A stretch of DNA of 64,000 nt. Source: Microcebus murinus. Taxonomy: Eukaryota; Chordata; Mammalia; Primates; Cheirogaleidae. Where the stretch lies: contig NC_134104.1 of NCBI RefSeq assembly GCF_040939455.1, forward strand, positions 147,286,501 to 147,350,500, in the 5' to 3' direction. The translations under genes were made by a program, and so were the position numbers. The notes beneath the pieces are model-generated. The model searched no databases, was not told the DNA's origin, and saw only the letters and a program-made list of their open reading frames with translations. Position 1 is the first letter of the stretch, and each line of letters begins with the position of its first letter. Below are positions 48,420 to 59,933 of the stretch, in pieces.

Positions 48420-48950
48420 GTTTCCCCAGCGAGGGCATCTCGTTTTCATGTCAGTGGGTGCTTTGTGAGCGACATCTGTTCCGGGAGCCCCAAGCCTGCC
48501 CACCTCTCACTAGCACGGCGCTGGCTTCGGGCCACTTTCCCTGCTTCTGAAAGCGTCCCCTTTATTGTTCCATGAGCAGGAAGGACTTTGAGCTTTGAAA
48601 AAGAAACATTAAACAATCTGTTTTAACTTCCTCCTGGCTTCACAGGGCTGCGGTGGTCCCCCATCTCTTGCGGCCCCTCCCTCCCTGCCGGACGCAGCCC
48701 CTCCCTCCTGGCTGGACCCTGATCTGGCCCTGCTTCTGAGGCTCTCGTCCCCCACCCACGTCACCCCTTCTCTGACCTCTGGGGACACAAAAGCTGGTTC
48801 TGGGCTGGCCAGGCGCGAGCACCCAGGCCCTTTGGAATGGATCCCACAGAAGTCGGACTGCAGATATGAGCAGAGACGCAAGTTAAAAGGTGAGAGGGAA
48901 GGCGCACCCGGCTTTGAAGGCAAAGGACTGCCTGCCCAGCGAGCATTCCC
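48420..48950. other. GC-rich block with modest CpG content
   Basis: About twenty CpG dinucleotides by eye in 530 bases, well above the surrounding DNA but, by my rough estimate, below CpG-island criteria. It contains AAAAG|GTGAGA at 48890/48891, without a convincing acceptor. It could be an orphan promoter or enhancer. Confidence 0.3.
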
Positions 48951-50475
48951 TCTCCACCTGCCAAGTGGAATTTGCTCAAGCATATGGAGGCTACAGTTGG
49001 CTGCACAGCAGGCTTCCTGGCCAGGAACTCCTGGACAGTGTAGCCAGACTTGCCTCCAAATTGTACCAGCATGGCGACAGCATCTTTGCTCAAATGTGCT
49101 GCAGGCATTTCAAAACTCAATGTGTGCAGGTCTGAGCTGCTCTTCGTCTCGTCCTCTGCAGCCCTTGAGATGCTTACTGAGAGCTGGTGGTAGCTCCTCT
49201 GTGAGCAGGGTCTCCCTGGGGCAGGGACTCAGCTGTTTTTGGCCAGGGACCGGGGGCGGGGGGGAACCATATGAGGCTGTTTGCTGTGATTTTCGGGAAA
49301 CCAAGTGTCATATTCCAGAACGGTGCCTGGCAGGTGGCAGGGGCTCAGTAATATAAGTTGGCTGAACAGGGAGGGCTTCCCAGCATGCAGAATCACTCTT
49401 CTGTTCTCAGCAGGTATTTTCTATGCAGAGGTCCAAGAAAATGCATGTTTGCATTTCCTTGGCATTGGTGGCTGGCGGTTCACCATCCCCTGCTGGGGTA
49501 AGGGGTTGGGGTGGCTCCCTGCAGCCCCCTTCTCTGGAGGCTTGCCCTCAGAGCCACCCTACCCGGCAGGCATGCACACGCCCTCCAAGGCAGCCCACAG
49601 AGAATGACTTACTGATAAAGGGGTACAAAGCCCTTCCTTAACTCTCTCCGTGGTGGGATTTATGCTACAGAGCTGCCCTCAGTACATCTAGGCTAAGGCT
49701 AGATTTATTGAGACCAGACATGTTTGGTTCCTCCCCTTCCTGGCTTGATTCTCTCCCTCCCATCCACCCTAATCCCCCTCTTGGGCTGTGTGTCCATGGA
49801 AATCCACTAAAGACATCCCCCCCGCCCCCCGAGATTCTTCTGCTCTCACTCTGAGCTCAGAAATTCCCAACTGGGAAGGGACCTTAGAGATCAAAATCTG
49901 TTACTTAGAAGTCAGGGAAACTGAGGCCCAGGATCGGGGCAGGATATATGCAGTTTAGGGGGACAGCTCACACTGGCTGAATTCAATTTGGCAACTGCTT
50001 GAGTGCTCCTGGCGTGAGAGTTCTCACTCTGCCCCAGGAAGCCTTCTGCTGTGGACTTGGGGGAGTCCCTTCACCCCCTGATCTCACCTCATCCTCTTCC
50101 TTACCCCCACGGCTGCCAGGGCTGGGAAGCTCCAACCTCTGTACCAAGACAGTTAGAGGGATTCTGTCCTCACCGTTCCTGTCCTGTCTCCATCTGCAGA
50201 AAGGATCCTGTGCCCACTGTCAGGCTGTGTCTCTCACAACCTTGAGGAAGGGGTCAGGCCCACCCCTGGGCGACTGTTGCCTGCTTGGGAATGGGAGGCA
50301 CCTCAGAACACTCTCCCTTCCTTTTTCTCTCAGCATTAATATCTAATTTCAAATTATTTCAGTTTCTAATTATGTCCTTTGTGGCCTTCCATCAAGTGTG
50401 ATCCTCTTGGTGGCCCCAGCCTGCCTGAGGTGCAGCAGGCACACAAAGCTTTTAGGGAAGACCCTCAGAGGGTTT
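48951..50475. other. Unique DNA, no gene recognised
   Basis: Frames up to 174 codons occur but overlap in competing frames. Possible L3/CR1-like remnant at 49.87-49.94 kb (gggaccttagagatc, gaaactgaggcccagg). Confidence 0.35.
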
Positions 50476-51340
50476 GGTAGGGGTTGAATTGTGACCCTCC
50501 AAGAGGTACCGTGTTTCCCTGAAAATAAGACAGGGTCTTATATTTATTTCTCCTCAAGAAGACACCGTAGGGCTTATTTTCAGGGGATGTGTTATTTTTT
50601 TTAAGTGCGGTACAACAATCTACATTTATTCAAATATAGTTAAGTTGTCTTCTTCTGGAACATCATCATAACTCTCCAAACCCCGAATTCCATCCTGAAT
50701 TTCTTGTGACTCTATTTCCTTTAGAACCATTGGCCCCAATCTCTCATGTCGAGCAATAGAGCTCTCATGGGGCAGATGAGAAGGGCTGCTCGTTTTGTTT
50801 ACCGCTCTGGGACAAAATGCATGGGTTGTGCAGATATGCTGCGTAGCCACGCCCATCGCTAGGTCTTATTTTCGGGGTAGGGCTTATATTGTGCAAATGT
50901 TTAGAAATCTTGCTAGGGTAGGTCTTATTTTCAGGGAAACACAGTATGTTGAAGTCTTAACCCTGGTTCCTGTAAATGTGGCCTTATTTGGAACTGGGGT
51001 CTTCGCAGATGTAATTAAGACATAAATGATAGTGTGATCATGCTAAAGTAGGGCAGGTCTTTGATCCAGTATGACCGGTGTCCTTACAAGAGAGAAGAGA
51101 CACACAAGGAGAATACCATGTGACAACAGAGGCAAAGCAAGGAATGCCCAGGACTGGCAGCCAGCACCAGCAGCCAGGACAAAGCAGGGACAGATTCTAC
51201 CCAGTGTCTCAGAGGGAGCACGGCCCAGTGACACCTCGACTTCAGGCTGCTACTGCAGAGCTGTGACAGAAAGGACTTCCATGGCTTTGAGGTGCCCAGT
51301 TTGTGATACTTTGTCTTGGCAGCCGTAGGAAATTAACATA
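50476..51340 (+). mobile_element. MLT1-type LTR split by a DNA transposon
   Basis: The left stub ggttgaattgtgaccctcc (to 50506) continues at 50947 with tgttgaagtcttaaccctggttcc, then gtgtccttacaagagagaagagacac, ccatgtgacaacagaggcaaagc and ggcagccgtaggaaattaac. The 436-bp Tc1/mariner-type element lies between. Removing it together with one TA restores a normal MLT1 order. Confidence 0.85.
50509..50944 (-). mobile_element. Tc1/mariner-type element, copy 2, nested in MLT1
   Basis: Ends are CCGTGTTTCCCT and AGGGAAACACAG, flanked by TA (50507-50508, 50945-50946). The terminal 90-100 bp and right half match copy 1 at 20.3 kb. On the minus strand a 76-codon frame (50856-50626) starts MGVATQHICTTHAF as in copy 1, then runs into an acidic tail containing GLESYDDVPEEDNL before a stop. 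That tail looks like the C-terminus of a lost transposase, joined by an internal deletion. The copy has too little coding sequence to be active. Confidence 0.8.
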
Positions 51341-51574
51341 GATTTGTTTCCAGATCCCAAATTGCCATGTATCTTTTGGGGGATGAAGGGTATGAAAGGG
51401 ACCCAGCAGGAGAAAGCCAGGGAGCAGTTCGTTTCACTTTGGGGTCCGGGCATCCATACGGGAGTCAGGATTTCCACGGCAAGAACCCAAGAATGGACGA
51501 AGTTCCCGCTGCTCCCCATGGAGATGTTCTTGGGGAAAGGAAAGGGCCATGGCGCAAAGTGATGAGGGTACTAT

Positions 51575-51690
51575 CTGTGAATCGAGTTGTCTGAGTTCTA
51601 ATGTGTTTCTACCAGCAGCAGCTGGGGACTATGGTGAAGCCCTTTACCCCCTAGACTGCGGGTGCTCCTCACGTATAAATGAGGGATTGG
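51575..51690 (+). mobile_element. MIR SINE fragment
   Basis: gttgtctgagttctaatgtgtttctacc, agctggggactatggtgaagccctttaccccctag, cctcacgtataaatgaggg. Confidence 0.6.
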
Positions 51691-52377
51691 ATCAGACATG
51701 CCCATATAACTCGTTTTCTCTGGGGCATCAGTGGTTTTGACGATGGACTCCAAACCTGGTACTGTTACTTTCCCCATCCCATATTCTCTATCAGCCTTTA
51801 AGCACTGCTCTTGCCCTGGGCAGGCTCGGTGGACCTATCTCGGTGAGGAAAGTCAGATGAGTCCCAGGAAATCCTGAGTTCAGAGTCTGAGCGGCCAGTC
51901 TTTCCCTCCCTGCGTCCCATTCTGCTGCAAGCTTCAGCCCCCTTCAGACCAGGTCCCCCAGGCAGCCTGCGTTCGTGCCTCCATGGAAGGTCCCCCTGGG
52001 GACTCTGCACTGCCCATGACGGTCCCGCGTTTGGGCCTTTCCCAGCCTTTTCGAATCCGGTGAAGCTGTCGGCTCATTAGGCGGTTCCGTGAATTTTATG
52101 TAAAGACCTATGGAGAAATTGCTCCTTAACAATGTTTTTACACTTTTCCAAAATGACTTTTAAGAAATTTACACTGCAACTAACGAAGGAATGGAAAGTA
52201 ACACGCAGAGAGAGAGAAAGTTTAACGATTTCCATGTTTGCCTCTTGGTTCCTCCCTTCCTTGATACCCTCCCTTCTTGGATACGCTGCCTTCCTCACTG
52301 GTTGGCTATTGTGGAGACTGCTGAAGATGCCTCGGCACCTATTGTCTCTTCATCTTAGTTCAACAAACCCCACATTT
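51691..52377. other. Unique DNA, no gene recognised
   Basis: No repeat or coding exon could be supported. Confidence 0.4.
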
Positions 52378-52790
52378 TAGCTGGTACGGTGCTTCCCAGA
52401 TAAGGCTACATTTCTCAGCTTCCTTTGCAACTACATGCGGTTGTGTTTCTGAATGGTGCCTGATGAAATGTAAGTGGACTTGTCACATGGGATTTCTGAG
52501 AGGCCTCCTTTAAAAGCAATCCTTTCTCTCTTCTTATTTCTTGCTTCCTTGAATGTCAATACGATGGCTGGAGCTCTAGCAATCATCTTGGACCACGAGG
52601 ACAAAGGTCAGACCATAAAGAAGAGGGCCATATCATGGGACAGTGGAACGGTGACCCAGAAGGAGGCTATGTCCCCGGAGGCTTTGTGGAGCCACCCTAC
52701 TGGAATGCCTCGGCTTCTTTTCCTTATGGAGAAATGAGCGTTTGTCTTATTTACATCTCACCTTTCTTTCCAGTCTCTGTTGCTTACCAT
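52378..52790 (+). mobile_element. Ancient LTR-like repeat, family unassigned
   Basis: Carries cagcttcctttgcaactacatgcgg, gatggctggagctctagcaatcatcttggaccacgagg and ggaggctttgtggagccaccctactgg, phrases of a widespread old repeat. The 87-codon frame here is part of it. Confidence 0.4.
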
Positions 52791-52974
52791 CAACCCTAAT
52801 TCTACCTGACAACAAACACGGGCAATGTTGACGATTCCTTCCACATATTTCTCCAGGCCACACAGCCATGTACAGACACATACATATATGTCAATTTTTT
52901 GTGCTCGCTGTTTAAAAGTGGAATCAATAGATGTCTCTCCTTTTAGCTTTTCTCTTGTGAAAATGCATTGTAGA

Positions 52975-53150
52975 TATCGAAGTATTTCTGGAAATGCTAC
53001 AAAAAGAAAAAAAAAATCAAAACTTGAAACAACTTGCAATCCATCAATAGGTGACTGGATGAATAGATTATGGGGCATCCATACTATGGATTGTACTACT
53101 ATTTAAAAGAATCAGTTGTATGTATATTTATTGATCTCCATTGATAAAAC
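52975..53150 (+). mobile_element. Old L1 3' fragment
   Basis: aacaacttgcaatccatcaataggtgactggatgaatagattatggggcatccatactatgg is a standard L1 3' phrase. Confidence 0.65.
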
Positions 53151-54735
53151 ATCTTTTGATCAACAAGCCTATAAAGAACACATCAAGTTTCCCTTTTACC
53201 CTTGATCCCAGGAAGCTCAAAGATAAATTACCACTCAGCTGAAGCAACTTTTTTCCTTAGTAAATGGAACAATGGTCTTCTTTCTCCACATAATACCCCA
53301 TCCCTTTCTTATCTTTATTGCAGTCTTCCCAAACTGCCATGTGTGCTTTTATTGTGAGTTCTTCTGAGTTCTTTGTGGCAGTAAGTAGGACACAAATAAT
53401 AAGTTAATCAGTAATTGTCGCACTTAGTTTCCTGCCGAATTGCCAAAGATCTCCAAAGATTGGAGTTGGTTGGAAAGACCAACTGCAAAGTTGGGTGGAT
53501 GGAAGGAGCCTGTATCTTTTGACTCTTCTTCTGAGACAGCAAATTGATTCACAGTCCTGGACACTCTTCCCTGGGCTCCTATGTTCATGAGATAAGTTCA
53601 AGAAGAGGATGAAGGATTTTGACTGGCAGATATGACCAATACCATAGAGTGGTGGTTCTTATTGGTAGGGTGGCATGCCTATGCATGAGAAGCATTTAGG
53701 GGTCCCTGCCCTGTCCCACCTGAGATTCTCATTTGTGTCCCAGCTCTTATCTCACAGAAAGCCACTGCTGTAGAGTGCTTACCAGATGCCAAAAAGCAAG
53801 CCAAGTGGGTATAGCCTGACTCTTCATTCCCTCCTTCTTTCCTATCTGTTCTTACCCTTAGCATCCTCCTGCAATTTCTCTAAAGAATCAGAAGGAGTTA
53901 TTGCTCTCAGAGAGTCCTAGACCCAGAGTGGGTGGTTCTTGGCTTGAATTATCAAATGCATCCAAATGCTTGCTAGGTCTCTGGGTTGGTGAAACTTGGG
54001 GATTAGCAGAGCACCCAAGCTTCTGCACTGGCTAAGTATCCCTTATCAGTGGACTTTCTTTCCAGAGTGTCCAAGCAATTAAGCTAGAAGATGTATTCTT
54101 GTTCCTCCCTTGCAAAAATTGAAGCTTTTGATAGGATCCTAGAAAAACAAGTAAAGACTGGAAAGAAAGAAAATCATGTATAATCATCTCTGCTAAACAT
54201 TTTTTAAATTAAGAAATTATTTTTATGAAGACAGATGTGTTTGGCCCCTGGAAAGAAGAGAATTTAATTGATAGATCTGTTTAAATGGAGGAAAATAAAA
54301 GCTTGATGAAGAAGAAAAGGATTTTAGTGGGTTGATAGGGTCTTACAAATGCTTGATCAATTGGGCTGAGGGATTCTAGGGGTCTAGCATTAGCAGCTGC
54401 TAACTTGACATGTGACTCAGAGTAAACCACTTTCCCTGGAGGCCTCACTTTGCCCAAAAACGTAATGAGAGGATCTCCTGGGCCCCTTTTGGCTTGAACA
54501 CTGCTGGGTTGTGAGTAAGCTGGACCCATTTCAGCATGCGAGGCCTTCGGGCAGAGTTCTCAGGTCTGTACGCCAAGCCATCACTGCCTCTCTTTGCAGT
54601 GACACAGAACAGCTCACTCGACGGACCTGGAGACAAATGTCCAGCTGCCCCTGACCCAGTCTCATAGAGAAAGTCGTGGCAGGGTAGGTTGAGTGTGTGG
54701 GACAGCCTGGGGCAAGAGGCATCCTCTCTTCTCTC
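53151..54735. other. Unique DNA, no gene recognised
   Basis: A faint MER5-like segment may exist at 53.65-53.75 kb (gtggtggttcttattgg ... cacctgagattctcatttg). No coding exon supported. Confidence 0.35.
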
Positions 54736-54739
54736 TCAG

Positions 54740-54781
54740 TGACCTGCTTGGGCGACATTTTTGGCAAAAAAAAATAAACAG
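54740..54781 (+). other. Possible 42-nt microexon
   Basis: A strong acceptor (atcctctcttctctctcag) and a perfect donor (AAACAG|GTAAGT) bracket 42 bases, open in one frame (DLLGRHFWQKKIN). Length is a multiple of three. Such short segments arise by chance, and no companion exon was identified. Confidence 0.2.
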
Positions 54782-54934
54782 GTAAGTGCACCTCATTGAG
54801 TGTGATGTGATATCTAGCAAGTAATGCTGGGGACACATGTGCTGGCTGTCTTAGGAGAGATGGGCAGATCCCCAGGGGCTACGACAGCAAGGGACAGAGG
54901 GGGGGCTTCCGTTGAGGGAGGCAGGAAGAGATAG

Positions 54935-55290
54935 CAGCTAGCAGGCTCACTCCTGGGGTTCTTTGTTGCATGTGACAGAAATGGATTCTGGATGGCATAA
55001 TCAGGAAAAGGATTTTGTCAAGGGATGTTGGGGAGCTCACAGGATTCCTGAGAGGTCTAGAGAATCAGGCTTGGGGGTGGGATGTGGATAGACAGAGGCT
55101 GCACTGACAGAGTCACAGCCAATCTTGAGCCACAGAAGGAGACTGCTGGGGATGCCTTTGCTACTGGTAACTGATTGCTGGATTCTGCGTCTATATCATA
55201 TCCACCCACCATCATCAGAAGAAATTATCCTCTGCCTCTGCTTCTTTGAGTCACTAACTTCCAACTGGAAGTCAGAAGTGGGGAGTGGGG
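54935..55290. mobile_element. Old interspersed repeat, family unassigned
   Basis: ttctttgttgcatgtgacagaaatggattctggatggcataatcaggaaaagg and ccaccatcatcagaagaaattatcc...gcttctttgagtc resemble a dispersed mammalian consensus I cannot name. Confidence 0.3.
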
Positions 55291-55517
55291 GTGTGTGAGT
55301 GGCCAAGACTGGAGCACCTGCCTGTGCCCTACCTGCATGGTTTCATTGGCTTCTATGGTGGGAGACAAGGTTCATGGGAGGACCCTAAACATAGGACAAT
55401 GAAGTTGGGATACTTGGTAGTTTCCTCCCCCCCTGAAAAAGGGAAGAAGGGCTTATAGTTATTAAACATGTTAAATTAAGTTACTATGAACTTATCAGAT
55501 CTTTTCAAGGCTTAGAG

Positions 55518-55742
55518 GAGGGGTCCTCAAACTATGGCCCAAGGGCCACATACGGCCCACCGAGGACATTTATCCGGCCCGCCGGGTGTTTTTGCTGCCG
55601 CTGCCTGTCCTGCTTAGCAGCAGCCATCTCATCCCAGGCCCACAGTGCGCATGTGTGGAATGTGCACCACACTCTCAACGGCCCTCCAACGGTCTGAGGG
55701 ACAGTGAACTGGCCCCCTGTTTAAAAGGTTTGAGGACCCCTG
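55518..55742. mobile_element. SPIN-like non-autonomous hAT transposon
   Basis: A 225-bp element with inverted ends (gaggggtcctcaaac and gtttgaggacccctg), flanked by a perfect 8-bp duplication gcttagag (55510-55517 and 55743-55750), the hAT target size. The right end gtctgagggacagtgaactggcccc...tttaaaag agrees with my memory of SPIN (SPACE INVADERS) MITE termini, and the left subterminal ggcccaagggccacatacggccc fits related hAT MITEs. Divergence looks low. Family call is from memory. Confidence 0.8.
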
Positions 55743-55750
55743 GCTTAGAG

Positions 55751-57374
55751 GAAATAAGATTTTGGAAGAGACTGAGGGTTCAAATTACAAAAGAGGGAAA
55801 ATGTGATGTTGAGGGTCCCCAAGTCTCCATACATTAGTGACTCCTTAATTAAGATTTGAAAGCAATTAGGACTTGGATGTAAAAATGTGATCAAACCTGA
55901 TATCCAGCAGTGTTCCATCTGATTAGGTGGATGCATATTTTGAAGAAGGAAGTGTGACCTTGGATACATTCCTGTTTGCAAGGATAGGGAATGGACAACG
56001 GTGACCTGGCTCTGAGATTTGTCGTCACAAAACTTGGGTGGTTGGTCAGGTGTCAGGCAAAGAACCTTCAGCCATTCCTGCAGGGCAGGAGGAACAAAGT
56101 AAATTTTTATCCCAGTGGCAACAAATAGCAGATCTGTAAGTGACTGACACTTTTATGAGAAGCATGGCCCCAACTTATACCTTCATTCCTAACCCTCTGA
56201 CAGTGTGGGGAGGTCTGCAGGCACTGTGAGCAAGAGGAACCACATACATGTATGTGTGCTTGTACATACACACACACAGCCTTCTTTGAAGTAGGCCAGG
56301 TCTTCCTTGGGACAAAGGAAACACAAAGATGGCAGGGTAGGCCACAGGGTGACCTGGAAGGGTTGGGCCCATGACTTTGGTTTCCCTACTCACTCTCTGG
56401 ATTCCTAGGGAAGAAGAAGAGGAGCTCCAACAAAGAAAACATCTGGTCTTGCCTAGAAGGGTGTGGACGGGCTTCAGAAACGGGGCTACCTGGGAGTGAC
56501 ACTCGAAGGAGGAGAAGCTATTGCTACTTGGAGGAGCAGGAGAGATGGTCCCTGCAGGGAGATGGGCATAGAAAAAGCCCAAGTCCCCTGCTCTTCTCTT
56601 AAAGCAATGGTTAGTGAAGGTGTGGGCCCTCCAATGATTCACTCGAAAATATATTCTCAGGTTCTGCTACTGCTCTGACCCTCCACACCATGATTTGAAG
56701 ACAAGTTAAACGATAACAGTTATTTATGCCAGCATGAGACTTCGTACCCATAGATATTAGGGAAAATTTGACAATGAAAGAGTTCGCTATGAGCTTTCCC
56801 AAAGCACCATTGAGTTTATGGGTCAATTGTAATCATAGTGTGGCCCTTGCAGAGATAAGGGCTGTACCAAGTGAATTAACAGATCCAGAATCTTGGTCTT
56901 AGGACTTTCTGCTACTTTTCAGCAGGATGGCATAGCACTGGAACTCAAATTGTGAAGTGTCCCCACTGGCCAGTGACCCTGAGAGGCACAGCAGGAGTGG
57001 AGGTCTTGGTTGCAGGGTGGAGGGCAGGATTTTACTTAAGGCTATGCAGCTAGCTATGGCAGGAGCAAGGTGTAATGTGAACACAGATGTGATAGACTCA
57101 ACTCTTTTGGAAACAAGACACAGGATGTCTTGAGGGAAAAAAGGGAATTTATTGGCTTCTATTGCTGAAAAGTCTAGGGGTAGGCACAGTTACCGAGTAC
57201 AATGGACCCTGGCTCTTGATTAACACCCCTGAGAAGCTGCCTCTTTCCACCTCTTGGCCCTGTTTCCCCTCAGATTGCCTTCGTTCTCAGGTGGGATCTC
57301 CCTCGTGGTGGCCCCTGGTAACTTCAGATGTTGATCCTCAAAGCTCCAAGTTCAGCATAAAATGTCCCTTTCCT
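55751..57374. other. Unique DNA, no gene recognised
   Basis: A short CA patch lies at 56.26-56.28 kb. The 155-codon minus-strand frame (56642-56175) shows no known domain. Confidence 0.4.
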
Positions 57375-57710
57375 AGGCCGGGCGCTGTGGCTCACGCCTG
57401 TAATCCTAGCTCTTGGGAGGCCGAGGCGGGCGGATTGCTCAAGGTCAGGAGTTCAAAACCAGCCTGAGCAAGAGCGAGACCCCGTCTCTACTATAAAATA
57501 GAAATAAATTAATTGGCCAACTGATATATATATAAAAAAATTAGCCGGGCATGGTGGCGCATGCCTGTAGTCCCAGCTACTCGGGAGGCTGAGGCAGAAG
57601 GATCACTCGAGCCCAGGAGTTTGAGGTTGCTGTGAGCGAGGCTGACGCCACGGCACTCACTCTAGCCTGGGCAACAAAGCGAGACTCTGTCTCAAAAAAA
57701 AAAAAAAAAA
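57375..57710 (+). mobile_element. Recent full-length strepsirrhine-type Alu
   Basis: aggccgggcgctgtggctcacgcc, linker aattaattggccaactgatatatatat, and a long pure A-tail. Flanks aaaatgtccctttcct at 57359-57374 and 57711-57726 are an exact duplication (the first As are shared with the tail). The intact tail and duplications mark a young insertion. Confidence 0.97.
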
Positions 57711-57726
57711 AAAATGTCCCTTTCCT

Positions 57727-58960
57727 GGTTGACTCAGCAGAAGTCCCAGGATAAACTCTGATTGGATGACTTAGTTCATGCACTCATCTCTGAGCCAATC
57801 ACTGGAGCAGTGTTATGAAATATGCTGATTAGGCTCTCCGGGGACCAGGTGGAACTCATTGTTCCAAACCACTGGGATTAAGAATGGAGAGGTGTGAGAT
57901 TACCAAAGCAAACTGGGGAAGTGTTTCCAACAAAAGGGGTGGGGTCTGGCTTTTTGGAAGACAAACGTGTAGATGCCCACTAGATCTATTTATCTGAATC
58001 TTAGTCCCCTGTGTTTCCTCTATATGAGTTGCAGGAGCCTCCACATCTCTGACACTCGGGACTGTGGGGGAACTGAGGCTTGTCTTTTATGCCCAGGTGC
58101 TCTGAAAGCTCAAGCAGTCAGTGATCACTGCCAGGCTGCTCAGGGAAAGGGTAGAAGGTAGGAGAACAATTGAGTCTGCCCTAATACATCATTCTACCCC
58201 AAATGAAAAGATTAAACAGCTTATTATCTTAACCGTATAGCTCATTAAAAGAAAATGCATAGTTTTATAGTCCTCCTTGATTGAGACTAAGTGGTTCATT
58301 AATGCTTGATACACCTGCCAAGGAAGCAAAGGAAGGCAATGAGCCTGGTGCCTGGGACCAGTGGGATGAGGGCCCCACCCAGGACTCCTATCCTGGGGAA
58401 CCTGAGCAGACTGGAGCACAATGCCTGGCACTCTGGGTGCAGCACTTGCCTGAGCAAAGTAGCATCCTGCAGGGAAGAACTGGGCAGGGGAGACAAATGT
58501 GAACATCAGCGCTTTCTCAGAGCTCTGCTCCCGGGGCTCAATGTTTCCATAGGCTGTGACTGAATGTGGTAACTTGGATTTAATGGTCAGCCTGCAGGGC
58601 TTTTCTGGACAGAGAACTAGGAGATTTTCAAGACAGGCATGACTTTGGAAATCTTCCAGCAGAACTGTGATTTTAGCACAGCGATACACTGCTCCTTCAG
58701 GTGGTGTGGCTGTCCTCCCCCTGTCCCCCCATTTCCCAGCACTCTCTATGCCTGTGTGCCCTGTGGCTCCCTACAGCCCAGCGGGTACTCTCAGCCTGAG
58801 GGCTCCCTGGCTGCAGGGCCTTGCGGCTGGTACTCAAGGCACCAGGGAGTCAGTCTCCCAGGAGCAGCCTTCAGCCAAAGAGAGAGGAGAACTGGCATGT
58901 GGATACCCAGCTCCTTACTCCCATGGGACCGCCCTGAGGCATGTTCTTCCCTGTTCCTCT
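57727..58960. other. Unique DNA, no gene recognised
   Basis: Long overlapping frames at 58.2-59.0 kb occur on both strands in four frames and are not supported as coding. Confidence 0.4.
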
Positions 58961-58964
58961 GGGA

Positions 58965-59133
58965 GTGTGGTCCCAGGGCCAGCAGAGTAAGCATCACCTG
59001 GGAACGCAAATTCTCAGGCCTGCCCATTTCAGACCTGCTGAATCAGAAGCTCTGAGGTTGGGGGGACCAGCAGTTCAGTGTTTTCATGTCCTTTCCAGGA
59101 GAGTCCGATGCACACACCAGTTTGAGAACCTCT
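58965..59133. mobile_element. MER5A-type hAT MITE
   Basis: agcatcacctgggaacgcaaattctcaggcctgcccatttcagacctgctgaatcagaagctctgagg and a terminal accagtttgagaacctctc match MER5A. Confidence 0.7.
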
Positions 59134-59389
59134 CTCCACAGTCCCAGAGCTTCCCCCGAGCCCTGGTTGCTCCCATGGTAACGGGCTTATCAATGCACCC
59201 CGCTCGGCCTCTGCTTCTCTGTCTTACACGCTGTTCCCTCGACTGCTGCTTTCTGAGGTCACCTTCCAGATACACGACTTGTCTTCAGATCCTTGTTCCC
59301 CTGCTTGTGCAGGAACCCAGGTGGTACCCAGGGCCCCAAACACATCTGAGGTCATTCTCTTATAGTCACAGTCAGTTCTAAAAACAATG

Positions 59390-59490
59390 TCAGGTGATGC
59401 AAAGCCCTGGATAAACTCATGCTGTCTTGAGCCAACGACTTAACCTCTTGGAGCCTTAGTTTTCTGAGAGACCAAATTCTTTGGACGTAA
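59390..59490 (+). mobile_element. MIR SINE fragment
   Basis: tcttgagccaacgacttaacctcttggagccttagttttctgag matches the MIR core. Confidence 0.5.
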
Positions 59491-59916
59491 AGCCTAGGAG
59501 TCAGAACATGGAGGTAAGTGGAGGCCAGCATTAACTGTCTCCCAACATGTCCATTAGTATTTGGGGCCCAGACGATGCCCAGAGAAGCTGGGCAGATCCC
59601 CTTTGCTAACACACTGGGGCCAAAAATTTCCCAGAAGCCATAAAAACTCTGGGAGAAAAGGGATTGGAATGCCAGTCACCTACTTGTCATCAAGTTTCGA
59701 AGGTGAATTGAGTTAGAGGAAAGGAAATACAGGAGAGGGCAGCAGGCTCCCCGAGGGCTGGGGGGCACCTGCGCCAGGGAGCTGGATTCTCTCAAGGACT
59801 CATTAGAAAGGGTTGCTGCTCCCAGACACAGTAGACACCCAGATCCACCACCCTGAGGGCAAGTGCCAGGCCCAACCCCCTCGAGGGTGCTGTGAGTGCT
59901 GTAACCTGTGGTGAGC

Positions 59917-59933
59917 CTGGCCACCAGGGGCCC
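59917..59933 (+). promoter_or_regulatory. CTCF-like motif
   Basis: TGGCCACCAGGGGCCC agrees with the CTCF core (CCACCAGGGGGC type) with one or two departures. Binding is inferred from sequence alone. Confidence 0.3.

Noticed and set aside
48420..48950. Possible CpG island promoter
   Set aside because: CpG count is raised, but by eye the observed/expected ratio falls below island criteria and no adjacent first exon is evident.
48832..49356. 174-codon plus-strand open frame
   Set aside because: Overlapped by other long frames on both strands in GC-rich DNA, with no domain, no conserved-looking composition and no splice context that fits.
58189..58689. 166-codon minus-strand open frame
   Set aside because: Competing frames of similar length cover the same bases; composition is not coding-like.
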